Assembly: GCA_947253155.1 (NCBI GenBank)
Contig: CAMXYK010000001.1
Coordinates: 62,001-126,000, forward strand
Length of the DNA stretch: 64,000 nucleotides
Direction: 5' to 3'
Source of the DNA: an uncultured Bifidobacteriaceae bacterium
Lineage (GTDB): Bacteria > Actinomycetota > Actinomycetes > Actinomycetales > Bifidobacteriaceae
Within the stretch, counting starts at the first letter, position 1. Every line of letters starts with the position of its first letter. The translations under genes were made by a program, and so were the position numbers. This document shows positions 17,234 through 25,920 of this stretch, piece by piece. A model generated the notes under the pieces. That model was not told the origin of the DNA. It saw only the letters and a program-made list of their open reading frames with translations, and ran no database searches.

Positions 17234-18574
17234 TTAACGATCTTCTACTGATACTTCCGGAGCGCTCAGCTCTTTAACATCAGCTTTATCAGAATCTATA
17301 AGATCTATTGAAGCAATAACTTTACTTTGATCTAACTTCTGAAGTTTACGCGCTGTTACCAACACTCGCGACTCAAGCGAGGAAGCAAACTTATTGTAAG
17401 CTGCAACCGTTCTTGCCAAAGATACGCCAAGTTTTGAAGCATTTTCTCCAAGAACTGCAAAGCGATCGTACAATTCTCGAGATAAATCGAAAAGTTCTTT
17501 TGCATCATCTGTAAGACTTTGCTGCTGCCATGCGTACGCAACAGACTTAAGCACAGCCCACAAAGTAACTGGGGAAGTGAGTGCTACTTTTTGCGCAAAA
17601 GCATCATCCATAAGCGTTGGGTCCGCTTCAAGAGCCGCCTGAAGCAACGCTTCGTTTGGAATAAATGCAACTACAAAATCTGGTGCTGTTTCAAAAGCCT
17701 GCCAATATGCTTTAGCTCCCAATACTCTAACGTGTTCTCGCAAAGCCTTAGCGTGCGCTTTTAGAAGCTCACTTCTTCTAGCTAATTCTTCGTCACTTGC
17801 ATTATCTGGTATTTCGCAAGCGCGCTGATAATCCGCATATGGAACTTTTGCATCAACTGGAATTGTTTTGCCTCCTGGCAGATGCACAACCATATCTGGT
17901 CTCTGCTGCTCACCATTTACTCCAGTTACAACAACCTGCGTATCAAAATCAACATGTTCAAGCAAGCCTGCGGATTCCACAATATTCTTTAGCTGAGCCT
18001 CGCCCCAAGCTCCGCGAACCTTGTTATTTCGCAATGCTGCAGAAAGCGAACTTGTTTCGCGGTCAAGCCTTGTTTGCTGCTCGCTTAAGCCTTTAAGCTG
18101 AGTGCTCAGCACACCCATTTCTTGCTTGCGTCCTTCTTCAATCTGCGAAACTTTATTCTTCAGAGCTTCAAGATTGTCTTTTACTGGAGCAAGCGCTTCC
18201 AAGACTTTACCTTGCTCTTTCAAAGTCTTCTCACGATTTAATCGTTCGCGTTCTTCTCGCTCTGCACGCAATTGCTCTTCGCGATTCACTCGCAATTGTT
18301 CTGCTTGCTGCGCCTTAGCAAGTTCTGCTTCAACAAACTTTAATCGCTCAGCAAGCTGCTCTGCTTGTGTGCGATATCGTATAGCCTGATTGCCATTTTC
18401 TTGCGCTTGAGCGCGCGCTTGTTCATACTGCGAGCGCAATTCGTTAAATTCGCGTTGGTTTACGCCATTAGTGCCTTGCGTTCCAGAGTTGTGCTTAACA
18501 ATAGCCAGCACAATAACAGCGGTTATTGCTACAGCAGCCACCATTAAAACAAGCATCACAATATTATCGAACAT
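17234..18574 (-). CDS. rmuC: DNA recombination protein RmuC homologue
   Basis: A 446-residue protein with an N-terminal membrane anchor (about residues 4-26), a long Gln/Glu/Arg coiled coil (about 40-175) and the RmuC domain (about 180-420), including RGAWGEAQLKNIVESAGL, RPDMVVHLPGGKTIPVDAKVPYADYQ and FVVAFIPNEALLQAALEADP. RmuC proteins limit inversions between short repeats; the domain is nuclease-like (PD-(D/E)xK-related). The D and K expected for that fold are visible in PDMVVHLPGGKTIPVDAK. No clear Shine-Dalgarno lies upstream of the ATG. It is likely cotranscribed with the PRTase-like gene. Confidence 0.93.
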   Translation of the reverse strand: MFDNIVMLVLMVAAVAITAVIVLAIVKHNSGTQGTNGVNQREFNELRSQYEQARAQAQENGNQAIRYRTQAEQLAERLKFVEAELAKAQQAEQLRVNREEQLRAEREERERLNREKTLKEQGKVLEALAPVKDNLEALKNKVSQIEEGRKQEMGVLSTQLKGLSEQQTRLDRETSSLSAALRNNKVRGAWGEAQLKNIVESAGLLEHVDFDTQVVVTGVNGEQQRPDMVVHLPGGKTIPVDAKVPYADYQRACEIPDNASDEELARRSELLKAHAKALREHVRVLGAKAYWQAFETAPDFVVAFIPNEALLQAALEADPTLMDDAFAQKVALTSPVTLWAVLKSVAYAWQQQSLTDDAKELFDLSRELYDRFAVLGENASKLGVSLARTVAAYNKFASSLESRVLVTARKLQKLDQSKVIASIDLIDSDKADVKELSAPEVSVEDR

Positions 18575-18645
18575 ACGTTCTATTAAACACTATTGAGTTG
18601 ACTTTTAAAACATAATTAGACGCGTGCATTATCTAATACAAAAAT

Positions 18646-18687
18646 AGCGTGCTGTCTACTGGGGAATAATCCAATAAACAGCACGCT
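18646..18687 (-). terminator. Intrinsic terminator of clpB (bidirectional)
   Basis: Perfect arms AGCGTGCTGT (18646-18655) and ACAGCACGCT (18678-18687) are flanked by ATTTTTGTATT on the minus strand and TTGTTTTATT on the plus strand. It stops clpB; the plus-strand side has no gene to serve. Confidence 0.88.
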
Positions 18688-18734
18688 TTGTTTTATTTGA
18701 CTACATTATTTGACTACATTAAAGAATGCAGTCA

Positions 18735-21329
18735 CTACGCAATCTTTAGAATCACATGGTCGCTAGTATTCTCACAATCCGCAACTACGCGAGCGCCATC
18801 ATGTACCTTTCCAGAAAGCAGCAATCGCGCAAGTTGATCGCCAATTTCCGTTTGAACCAATCTGCGCAAAGGACGAGCACCATAAACTGGATCATATCCA
18901 TGCTCTGCAAGCCAAGCGCGAGCAGAGTCACTCACATCCAAGCTAATGCGGCGGTCGCTCAAGCGCGCAGCCACTTGACGAACTTGAATATCCACAATTC
19001 CACCAAGCTCTTCGCGGCTCAACGGATGGAACATAACAAGCTCATCCAAACGGTTGATGAACTCTGGCTTAAACTCAGCATGAACAGCATTCATAACAGC
19101 CTTGCGCTTAGCAGCGTCATCCAAGCCTTCTTGCACAAGGAATTGCGAACCCAAGTTTGATGTCATAATCAAAATCGTATTCGTAAAATCAACCGTTCTA
19201 CCTTGTCCGTCAGTCAAACGACCATCATCCAAAACCTGCAACAAAACGTCGAATACTTCTGGATGTGCCTTCTCAACTTCGTCAAAAAGCACTACAGAAT
19301 ACGGACGCCTACGCACGGCTTCAGTAAGCTGGCCGCCTTCCTCGTAGCCAATGTAACCAGGAGCAGCACCGATTAGACGCGAAACGGAAGCCTTTTCCAT
19401 GTACTCGCTCATATCAATGCGAACCATTGCACGCTCGTCGTCAAACAAGAAGTCAGCAAGAGCCTTAGCAAGCTCCGTTTTACCAACGCCAGTAGGACCC
19501 AAGAATAGGAACGAACCAGTTGGGCGATTCGGGTCTGCAATTCCAGCACGGCTTCTGCGCACAGCATCCGCTATAGCCTGAATTGCTTCACTTTGACCAA
19601 CAACGCGCTTAGAAAGCTCCTTTTCCATGTTGAGCAGCTTCTCATTTTCGCCTTGCATCAAGCGACCAACAGGAATGCCCGTCCATTCGCTAACGACTCC
19701 AGCAATAGAATCAGCATCAACCTGGTCTGGAACCATCGGCTCTTTTGCTTCACTCTTAGCATTAGCAGCCTCGGACTCCGCTTCTTCCAAAGCTTTTTGA
19801 ATGCTTGGAATTTCGCCATACAAAATACGGCTTGCTTGTTCCAAGTTGCCTTCACGCGTGAACTTGTCGGCTTCTACGCGCTTAGCATCGAGTTGCGCAC
19901 GCAAATCACCAACCTTGTTATGGCCAGCCTTTTCCGCATCCCAACGCGCTTTCAATCCAGTAAGCTTTTCACGAGAGTTAGCTAATTCTTCCTGCAACTT
20001 TTCTAAGCGTTCGCGCGCAGCAGCATCTTCCGCCTTCTTTAATTGCATTTCTTCCATTTCAAGACGCGTAACTTTGCGCTGCAATTCGTCGATCTCTTCT
20101 GGCGAAGAATCAAGCTCCATACGCAAGTGAGCTGCCGCTTCATCCACCAAATCAATCGCCTTATCTGGAAGCTGACGACCGGTAATATAGCGGTTTGAAA
20201 GCGTTGCTGCAGCTACGATTGCATCGTCGCTAATAGTTACCTTGTGATGTGCTTCGTAACGCTGTTTAAGTCCACGCAAAATCGTCACCGTATCTTCAAC
20301 AGATGGCTCTCCAACGAATACTTGCTGGAATCTGCGCTCAAGAGCGGAATCCTTTTCAATATGCTCGCGATACTCGTTAAGCGTAGTTGCACCGACCAAG
20401 CGCAGCTCACCGCGCGCAAGCATTGGCTTAAGCATATTGCCAGCATCCATTGAACCTTCTGCAGATCCTGCGCCAACAACAGTGTGAATTTCGTCAATAA
20501 ACGTAATAATTTGACCGTCTGATTGCTGAATTTCCTTCAACACTGCCTTTAAGCGTTCCTCAAACTCGCCGCGATACTTCGAACCTGCAACCATCGAAGC
20601 CAAGTCAAGACTGATAAGACGCTTGTTTTGCAAAGTCGTAGGCACATCCCCTGCAACGATTCGCTGAGCCAATCCTTCTACAACTGCCGTTTTACCAACG
20701 CCCGGCTCGCCAATTAGCACAGGATTGTTCTTCGTACGGCGAGAAAGAATCTGAATCACGCGGCGAATCTCCTGATCGCGTCCAATTACTGGATCAAGCT
20801 TTCCCTCACGAGCGCGCGCAGTCATATCAACAGAATACTTTTCAAGCGCTTTGTAGTTACCTTCAGCATCCGGACTTGTCACTTTTGCGCCACCGCGTAC
20901 AGTTGGCACAGCTTTTCGCAACGCGTCTGCGGAAACGTTGTGCTTTTTGAAAATATCCGCAACAGCATTTGGCGCGCTTGCAACTATGCCGATAAGCATG
21001 TGCTCTGTAGAAACATATTCGTCTCCCATTGCGCGCATTTCTTTTTCTGCCTGGCTTAGCGCAGCCAGAAGCTGACGACTTGCGTCTGGCTTAGTTGTAG
21101 TTGAGCCAGTAGATGAAGGCAATGCCACTAATGCGTTGCGAATTTCAGCACCGATTTGTTGCGCATCTGCCCCCGTTTGCGCAATAAGCGCGCGAACGAC
21201 GCCCTGCTCTTGACGAAGCAAAGCATCCGCCAAATGCAAAGTGTCAACTTGCGCATTGCCGGCAGCCGCTGCACTTTGCACAGCATCGCTTAATGCGTCT
21301 TGCGCTAGGGTTGTAAACTTTTGTTCCAT
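18735..21329 (-). CDS. clpB: ATP-dependent disaggregase ClpB
   Basis: An 864-residue Hsp100 chaperone that threads aggregated proteins through a hexameric ring with DnaK help. It has the N-terminal double Clp repeat (about 1-145), NBD1 with Walker A GEPGVGKT (207-214), the coiled-coil middle domain (about 400-520) and NBD2 with Walker A GPTGVGKT and sensor LGSQF. The length fits ClpB rather than ClpC. The ATG at 21327-21329 (MEQKFTTLAQDAL) is chosen over an upstream in-frame ATG at 21362 because it matches the family start and has GTGAGGT before it. Two HAIR-type HspR operators lie 190-280 bp upstream. Confidence 0.97.
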   Translation of the reverse strand: MEQKFTTLAQDALSDAVQSAAAAGNAQVDTLHLADALLRQEQGVVRALIAQTGADAQQIGAEIRNALVALPSSTGSTTTKPDASRQLLAALSQAEKEMRAMGDEYVSTEHMLIGIVASAPNAVADIFKKHNVSADALRKAVPTVRGGAKVTSPDAEGNYKALEKYSVDMTARAREGKLDPVIGRDQEIRRVIQILSRRTKNNPVLIGEPGVGKTAVVEGLAQRIVAGDVPTTLQNKRLISLDLASMVAGSKYRGEFEERLKAVLKEIQQSDGQIITFIDEIHTVVGAGSAEGSMDAGNMLKPMLARGELRLVGATTLNEYREHIEKDSALERRFQQVFVGEPSVEDTVTILRGLKQRYEAHHKVTISDDAIVAAATLSNRYITGRQLPDKAIDLVDEAAAHLRMELDSSPEEIDELQRKVTRLEMEEMQLKKAEDAAARERLEKLQEELANSREKLTGLKARWDAEKAGHNKVGDLRAQLDAKRVEADKFTREGNLEQASRILYGEIPSIQKALEEAESEAANAKSEAKEPMVPDQVDADSIAGVVSEWTGIPVGRLMQGENEKLLNMEKELSKRVVGQSEAIQAIADAVRRSRAGIADPNRPTGSFLFLGPTGVGKTELAKALADFLFDDERAMVRIDMSEYMEKASVSRLIGAAPGYIGYEEGGQLTEAVRRRPYSVVLFDEVEKAHPEVFDVLLQVLDDGRLTDGQGRTVDFTNTILIMTSNLGSQFLVQEGLDDAAKRKAVMNAVHAEFKPEFINRLDELVMFHPLSREELGGIVDIQVRQVAARLSDRRISLDVSDSARAWLAEHGYDPVYGARPLRRLVQTEIGDQLARLLLSGKVHDGARVVADCENTSDHVILKIA

Positions 21330-21380
21330 ATCTACCTCACTTCCACGAAAGCTGTAAAACACATTTCAGTTAAGTCAAAT

Positions 21381-21428
21381 CGCTGCAATTTTTATTGCAA
21401 CTTTCGCTGCAACTTTCATTGCAATTTC
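21381..21428. repeat. Two imperfect 24-bp tandem repeats in the clpB leader
   Basis: Units at 21381-21404 and 21405-21428 both begin CGCTGCAA and share about 20 of 24 bases, with internal GCAA/TTGC dyads. They lie between the HAIR operators and the clpB start, so they would be in the mRNA leader or promoter-proximal DNA. Function unknown. Confidence 0.5.
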
Positions 21429-21521
21429 AAGCTTTTTGACGATACTTTCGAGTTCTAACGAGCTTTCACTTTCATGTATCTGATACGTATAACAGATTTT
21501 CCTATAACTTTATTCCTAAAA

Positions 21522-21542
21522 CTTGAGTGTACTAGACTCAAG
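21522..21542. promoter_or_regulatory. HAIR operator (HspR-binding site), perfect match
   Basis: CTTGAGT-N7-ACTCAAG reads exactly at 21522-21528 and 21536-21542. This is the HspR-associated inverted repeat known from actinobacterial dnaK, clpB and lon promoters, where HspR represses until heat shock. It lies about 190 bp upstream of the clpB ATG. Confidence 0.93.
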
Positions 21543-21587
21543 TTTTGTTTTCAAGAACTTTCAATCGCAAATAATTTACGCAAATAA

Positions 21588-21608
21588 CTTAATTAAGTAG
21601 CACTCAAG
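21588..21608. promoter_or_regulatory. Second, degenerate HAIR-like site
   Basis: CTTAATT (21588-21594), N7, ACTCAAG (21602-21608). The right half is perfect and the left half matches 5 of 7. Its start is 66 bp from the start of the perfect site and 60 bp before the divergent FAH-family gene, so it could extend HspR control to both genes (inference). Confidence 0.6.
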
Positions 21609-21667
21609 TTTAGTTAAGGAGTAAGTAGGTTTTAATTAAGTAGTAAATATGTCGTAATCTTAAAAAC

Positions 21668-22483
21668 ATGAGAATTGCACGTTTTTCGTATAATGAAGTT
21701 CCGCAATACGCTTTCGTTCAAAAAGACGAAACCGACGGTAAAGATTATTTAGTAGCGCTTGAAGGTCATCCTTTAAGCCCGCAAGGAGTTAAGCCAACTG
21801 GTAAACGTTACGCGTTAGACGCCGATGGCGTGCGCTTGCTTGTGCCTGTAATTCCTTCAAAAGTTTACGGATTGGCAAAAAATTACGATACACGTTCCGA
21901 TGATGAGCGCGCTACTTCTCCTGCGGCTTCTTCGCATACTGCTACAGATATGGTGATTTTTACAAAGCCGAGCACTTCTGTAATTGGTCCAGACGATCCG
22001 ATTGTGATCCCTGCTTGCTCAAACGACATGAATTTTGAGCCAGAAGTGGCAGTCGTTATGGGCAAAATCGCCAAAAATGTGACTGCAGATACCGCAATGA
22101 ACTACGTTTTTGGCTTTACTTGCGTAAACGACGTAACTTTGCGAGATTGCGCAGGTAGCGACCCAATGTGGACGCGCGCAAAGGGCTTTGACACTTCTTG
22201 CCCGCTTGGGCCTTGGATTACAACCGAGCTAAATTGGCGCGATACACATATTTCGTTTACGCTTAATGGCGAAAATGTGCCAGAAGCCGATGGAACTACA
22301 GCTCGACTTATTCACAGTATTCCTGAGCAAATCGCTGCAATTTCAAGCTTCTCAACGCTTCTTCCAGGAGACGTGATTTTGACGGGAACCCCATACCCGG
22401 CTGGAACTTTGCGAGCTGGCGACGAAGCGATTGTACACGTAGATGGTATTGGTTCGCTGCGCAATGTTATTGTGCATGCGTAA
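21668..22483 (+). CDS. Fumarylacetoacetate hydrolase (FAH) family protein
   Basis: A 271-residue protein with the FAH catalytic domain from about residue 65 to the end. Typical motifs are VYGLAKNYD, VIFTKPSTSVIGPDDPI, the metal-ligand segment NFEPEVAVVMGK, VFGFTCVNDVTLRD, KGFDTSCPLGPWI and the C-terminal LLPGDVILTGTPYPAG. Family members hydrolyse or decarboxylate oxo-acids (fumarylpyruvate, oxaloacetate, 2-hydroxyhepta-2,4-dienedioate); the specific substrate is not evident, and no aromatic-degradation genes are nearby. It is divergent from clpB and shares the HAIR-containing intergenic region. Confidence 0.9.
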   Translation: MRIARFSYNEVPQYAFVQKDETDGKDYLVALEGHPLSPQGVKPTGKRYALDADGVRLLVPVIPSKVYGLAKNYDTRSDDERATSPAASSHTATDMVIFTKPSTSVIGPDDPIVIPACSNDMNFEPEVAVVMGKIAKNVTADTAMNYVFGFTCVNDVTLRDCAGSDPMWTRAKGFDTSCPLGPWITTELNWRDTHISFTLNGENVPEADGTTARLIHSIPEQIAAISSFSTLLPGDVILTGTPYPAGTLRAGDEAIVHVDGIGSLRNVIVHA

Positions 22484-22521
22484 CTAAAATCATCGATTTG
22501 ACTTAAAACTTTGACTTAAAA

Positions 22522-23310
22522 CTACACAAATGCGCGTGGACCAAAGATTGCCGAACCGATCCTAACCATTGTTGAACCTTCGGCAATCGCCCACGCAAAA
22601 TCGCCGGACATTCCCATCGAAAGCTCTAGTTTTGTAGAATCCTGCGCAAGTTGTTCACTCACACAATCTCTAATTTCTCGCAATTTTGCGAAACCACTTC
22701 TCACTATTTTTTCATCATCCACGCGCGCTCCGAGCGTCATAAATCCGCGCAAATTAAGCGCCGGCAAGCTAGATATAGCGAGCGCTTCGTCAATCGCAAG
22801 TTCGGGAGCACATCCGGATTTTGTAGCTTCTCCCGAAACGTTCACTTCCAGCATAATGTCTGTGCAAAGTCCCAAGTTTTGCGCGCGAGCAGATATTTTT
22901 TGCGCAAGATCAATGCCGTCAACCGACTGAATACCATTTGCAAGTGGTAAAACTTTGTTTATTTTATTGCTTTGCAACTGACCGATTAAGTAGAGCGGAA
23001 TTTCGCCGTTCACACCAACGCTTAAATTCTCGCGAGCAGCTTGCGCGCGTAAAATCTCGGCTTTTGCAACGATTTCTTGTGGGCGATTTTCCCCAATTAC
23101 TCGCACTCCAGCACGAAGTGCTGCCATAATTTCGCCAACATCTCGCGTTTTAGTTGCGGCAAGTAGCGTAACAGACTCAGCTCTGCGCCCGCAACGCGAT
23201 TCGGCTTGAGCAATGGCGTCTTGCACGCTGTGCACGCCGTCGGCAATTTGACGCGCACGAACACAATCAACCTCAGTATTCGCTAAATCTTTTTGCGTCA
23301 TATATGCCAT
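22522..23310 (-). CDS. YggS-family PLP-binding protein
   Basis: A 262-residue alanine-racemase-type TIM barrel without the second domain. Features are the PLP-lysine segment VTLLAATKTRDVGEI, GENRPQEIVAKAEIL, the YLIGQLQSNKINKVL motif diagnostic for the family (normally HxIGxLQxNK), VNVSGEATKSGC and LSMGMSGDFAWAIAEGSTMVRIGSAIFG at the phosphate-binding end. These proteins buffer pyridoxal phosphate and affect amino-acid pools. In the conserved HFIGxLQ element His is replaced by Tyr-Leu here. It ends close to the convergent FAH gene. Confidence 0.93.
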   Translation of the reverse strand: MAYMTQKDLANTEVDCVRARQIADGVHSVQDAIAQAESRCGRRAESVTLLAATKTRDVGEIMAALRAGVRVIGENRPQEIVAKAEILRAQAARENLSVGVNGEIPLYLIGQLQSNKINKVLPLANGIQSVDGIDLAQKISARAQNLGLCTDIMLEVNVSGEATKSGCAPELAIDEALAISSLPALNLRGFMTLGARVDDEKIVRSGFAKLREIRDCVSEQLAQDSTKLELSMGMSGDFAWAIAEGSTMVRIGSAIFGPRAFV

Positions 23311-23345
23311 TTATTGCCCCAATCTATCAAACCTAACTACATAGT

Positions 23346-24395
23346 TTAGTCGAGGAAGGGCACGGATTTGTCGGCTAGGTTTGCGCGAACAGAACCCCAC
23401 GGCGTGTCAAAGCTTTCAAACAACGCAAGCGCATCGTTTGCACTCATATCTACAGGTTGATTTTGACCAGGCTTTTTGTATCCCAAAAGATACATACAGT
23501 AACCAATCATATGCTCGGCACTCCAGCCAGATTCACGAAGAGCGCCGACGTCTAGCGAGTGCTTACTTTTGGCAAGCCTCTCGCCTTGTGCGTTGTCAAT
23601 AAGCGGTAAATGCGCAAATTGCGGACGCACATAATGCACGCCATGAGCCGCAAAAAATCCCGATTTTTCAAGCAGCTCACCAATCCAAATTTGAAGCGCC
23701 GCCGAACGCAGCAAATCGCGTCCGCGCACAATATCATTTACTCCGCTCAAAACATCGTCAACAACAACCGCAAGCTGGTAAGAAAAAACGCCATCCGCGC
23801 GGCGAATCACCATATCTCCCAAATCGCGATTAATGTTAAACGATTGCGCGCCAAAAATCGCGTCTTCAAAATCAATATTTGCTTGCGGCGAATCAGCCGA
23901 GGGAACAGCAAGCCTTAAAGAATGTTGCTGATTATTTTGCAAACGCCTTTCGATTTGCGCCAAGCCTTCCGAAGTTTTGCGAAGATTTCTGCACGTACCC
24001 GGGTAGCGTATAAAACCGTCGCCTTCTTGCGGAGCTGCGATTGCGCGAATATCGGAACGCGAGCAAAAACAAGGGTAGATTAACGAATTTCCGTCGTCAT
24101 CTTGCAAAGATTCTAACGCATCAAGAGCTTCTTGGTAGATTGCAGTGCGCTCATGCTGATAAGTCGGCTCGCCTACCCAATCAAGACCAGCCCATTTCAA
24201 ATCGTCAATAACTCGCGCACTAGCATCCTTCGGCATTCGCGCAATATCAAGATCTTCCAGACGTAAAAGCATGCGGCCGCCTTGCGATTTTGCAGAGAGC
24301 CACGCAGCCAACATTGCTACCATATTGCCAATATGCATACGCCCGGAAGGAGTCGGCGCAAAACGACCAATTGCAGTAGTTGACTTCGAAAACAT
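23346..24395 (-). CDS. gluQRS: Glutamyl-Q tRNA(Asp) synthetase
   Basis: A 349-residue class I synthetase-like enzyme lacking the anticodon-binding domain; GluQRS places glutamate on queuosine of tRNA-Asp. RFAPTPSGRMHIGNM (residues 11-25) is the HIGH region, RLEDLDIAR follows, and YPCFCSRSDIR with a later YPGTCR supplies the zinc ligands. The KMSKS equivalent is RLAKSKHSLDV. The length exceeds the about 300 residues of enterobacterial forms. It is 35 bp downstream of the YggS-type gene region but upstream in transcription order, so the two may share a transcript. A truncated GltX is the main alternative. Confidence 0.88.
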   Translation of the reverse strand: MFSKSTTAIGRFAPTPSGRMHIGNMVAMLAAWLSAKSQGGRMLLRLEDLDIARMPKDASARVIDDLKWAGLDWVGEPTYQHERTAIYQEALDALESLQDDDGNSLIYPCFCSRSDIRAIAAPQEGDGFIRYPGTCRNLRKTSEGLAQIERRLQNNQQHSLRLAVPSADSPQANIDFEDAIFGAQSFNINRDLGDMVIRRADGVFSYQLAVVVDDVLSGVNDIVRGRDLLRSAALQIWIGELLEKSGFFAAHGVHYVRPQFAHLPLIDNAQGERLAKSKHSLDVGALRESGWSAEHMIGYCMYLLGYKKPGQNQPVDMSANDALALFESFDTPWGSVRANLADKSVPFLD

Positions 24396-24485
24396 GATTT
24401 CGTCTTTCTTAAAATCTTTCTAAAATCTTTTCCAATATCTCTCTTAATAAGCACAAGCTTGCAAAGCATAAGCTTGCAAAATAAA

Positions 24486-24521
24486 AAGCGCGTAACGCAT
24501 TCATACTAGCATTACGCGCTT
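24486..24521 (-). terminator. Intrinsic terminator of the aquaporin gene
   Basis: Arms AAGCGCGTAA (24486-24495) and TTACGCGCTT (24512-24521) are perfect complements, followed on the minus strand by TTTTATTTTGC. It lies 59 bp past the aquaporin stop. Confidence 0.85.
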
Positions 24522-24579
24522 CTTACAATCGCAATCAATCGCAATCAACCGCAATCAATCACAGTTAAAAGTAACTACT

Positions 24580-25311
24580 TTATGCAAATAAGGACTTATA
24601 CATAACCACGCCCAAGATTGCGCCGGCAATAGGAGCAATAACTGGAATCCAGGCTTCACCCCAGCGAGAAGATCCCTTGTGTGGAATTGGCAAAATTGCG
24701 TGAAGCAAACGCGGCATAAGATCACGCGCAGGGTTCAAAGCAGGACCAGTTGGGCCGCCCATAGAAGTTACCAAGCCCCAAACAACGAAGCCAACAACGA
24801 TTGACGCGCCGGCCAAATTCTTCTCGCCCCATGGGGAAGTAAGGCAGCAAAGAGCCGCCAAAACAAGCACAAGCGTGCCAAAGAATTCGTTAAGGAAGTA
24901 ATTAAGCTTGTTGTTATAAGCATCCGTAGTGCAGAAAGTGCCAAGAATAGCTCCCGGCTCCTCAGTTTCGTTGTAGTGCGGTAAATAAGTTACGTACACA
25001 ATAAGCTGTCCAACCAACGCACCCAAAAGCTGTGCAATAATATACGGGAGCACGTTTGCCCAAGGGAACATTCCGCAAACTGCTTGCGCAATTGTCATAG
25101 CAGGATTGATATGCGCGCCGGAAATTCCGCCAAACATAAGCACTGGGAACATCACGCCAAAACCGTAGCCCATAGCAATATTTAGCCAACCGGCATGATG
25201 TCCTTTAGTATTTTTCAATTCAACGTTTGCAACAGCACCGTTTCCGAAAATCATAAGAATAGCAGTGCCAATAAATTCTGCAGCCAACGTTGCCATAAAC
25301 GAATGTTGCAT
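24580..25311 (-). CDS. MIP-family aquaporin / glycerol facilitator
   Basis: A 243-residue channel with six hydrophobic segments and both NPA boxes: SGAHINPAMTIAQA and GGPTGPALNPARDLMPR. The Asp after the second box (NPARD) is the mark of glycerol-conducting aquaglyceroporins, so glycerol uptake is more likely than pure water flux. The ATG at 25309-25311 (MQHSFMATLAAEFIGTA) is chosen because AGAAGGA lies about 10 bases upstream; the frame extends 16 codons further. Its 5' region contains a minus-strand hairpin with a short U-tract at 25524-25550. No glycerol kinase is adjacent. Confidence 0.9.
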   Translation of the reverse strand: MQHSFMATLAAEFIGTAILMIFGNGAVANVELKNTKGHHAGWLNIAMGYGFGVMFPVLMFGGISGAHINPAMTIAQAVCGMFPWANVLPYIIAQLLGALVGQLIVYVTYLPHYNETEEPGAILGTFCTTDAYNNKLNYFLNEFFGTLVLVLAALCCLTSPWGEKNLAGASIVVGFVVWGLVTSMGGPTGPALNPARDLMPRLLHAILPIPHKGSSRWGEAWIPVIAPIAGAILGVVMYKSLFA

Positions 25312-25523
25312 GGTCTTTCGATCCTTCTTACCTGTTTCAAACTCCACACACGTAATCACGCGTCAATAAATTCACAACTCGCAATTGCGATTAGCACAGC
25401 ATGGAACATAATATATTCTCATTTTCAAAGAAGCTAAGAAAATGAATTCCAACCTTTATTCTTTGATAGTTTCCCTTATGCGCGCGACAGCCTGCACAAG
25501 CAGTAAAACCGCCCCACATCAAA

Positions 25524-25550
25524 AGAGGCCCGCCATTTCGGCGAGCCTCT
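25524..25550 (-). terminator. Minus-strand hairpin in the gap upstream of the aquaporin gene
   Basis: Read on the minus strand, AGAGGCTCGCC / GGCGGGCCTCT form an 11-bp stem (one G-U pair) with a GAAAT loop, followed by TTTTGATG. No coding gene ends there. About 25 bases upstream (minus sense) AGCGGT and ACCGCT could close a larger fold covering about 25571-25675. This could be a leader attenuator for the aquaporin gene or the end of a small RNA. The rest of 25312-25920 is AT-rich without a recognised gene. Confidence 0.5.
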
Positions 25551-25920
25551 CATTCACAAAAACAATATCAGCGGTTTCATCTGCACAACATCCTCGTCGC
25601 AACGGTTACAAGTCTTAAATATCCCGTCCAACGTCCACGGATTCCATATCCATACACTTTTGTGGGTTACCGCTATCTCTTTTTTGTTTTTGTACTTTTA
25701 TTATCGCCGCTTTTTGCTCAATAGTAAAGCACAAAACAAGCTTTGTTCGCATATTGTCAATACTGTTCAATTGCACTAAAAAAATCGTAACTATTGCACA
25801 CTTTTGTGAACATGCAAAGGTTATCATGTGCGTTTACGTTCGAATTACACAACTGTCGGCGTGTCGCACCACCCGACACTCATTCGCACACTTCCCTTAC
25901 AACGCATACAATTACGGAGT

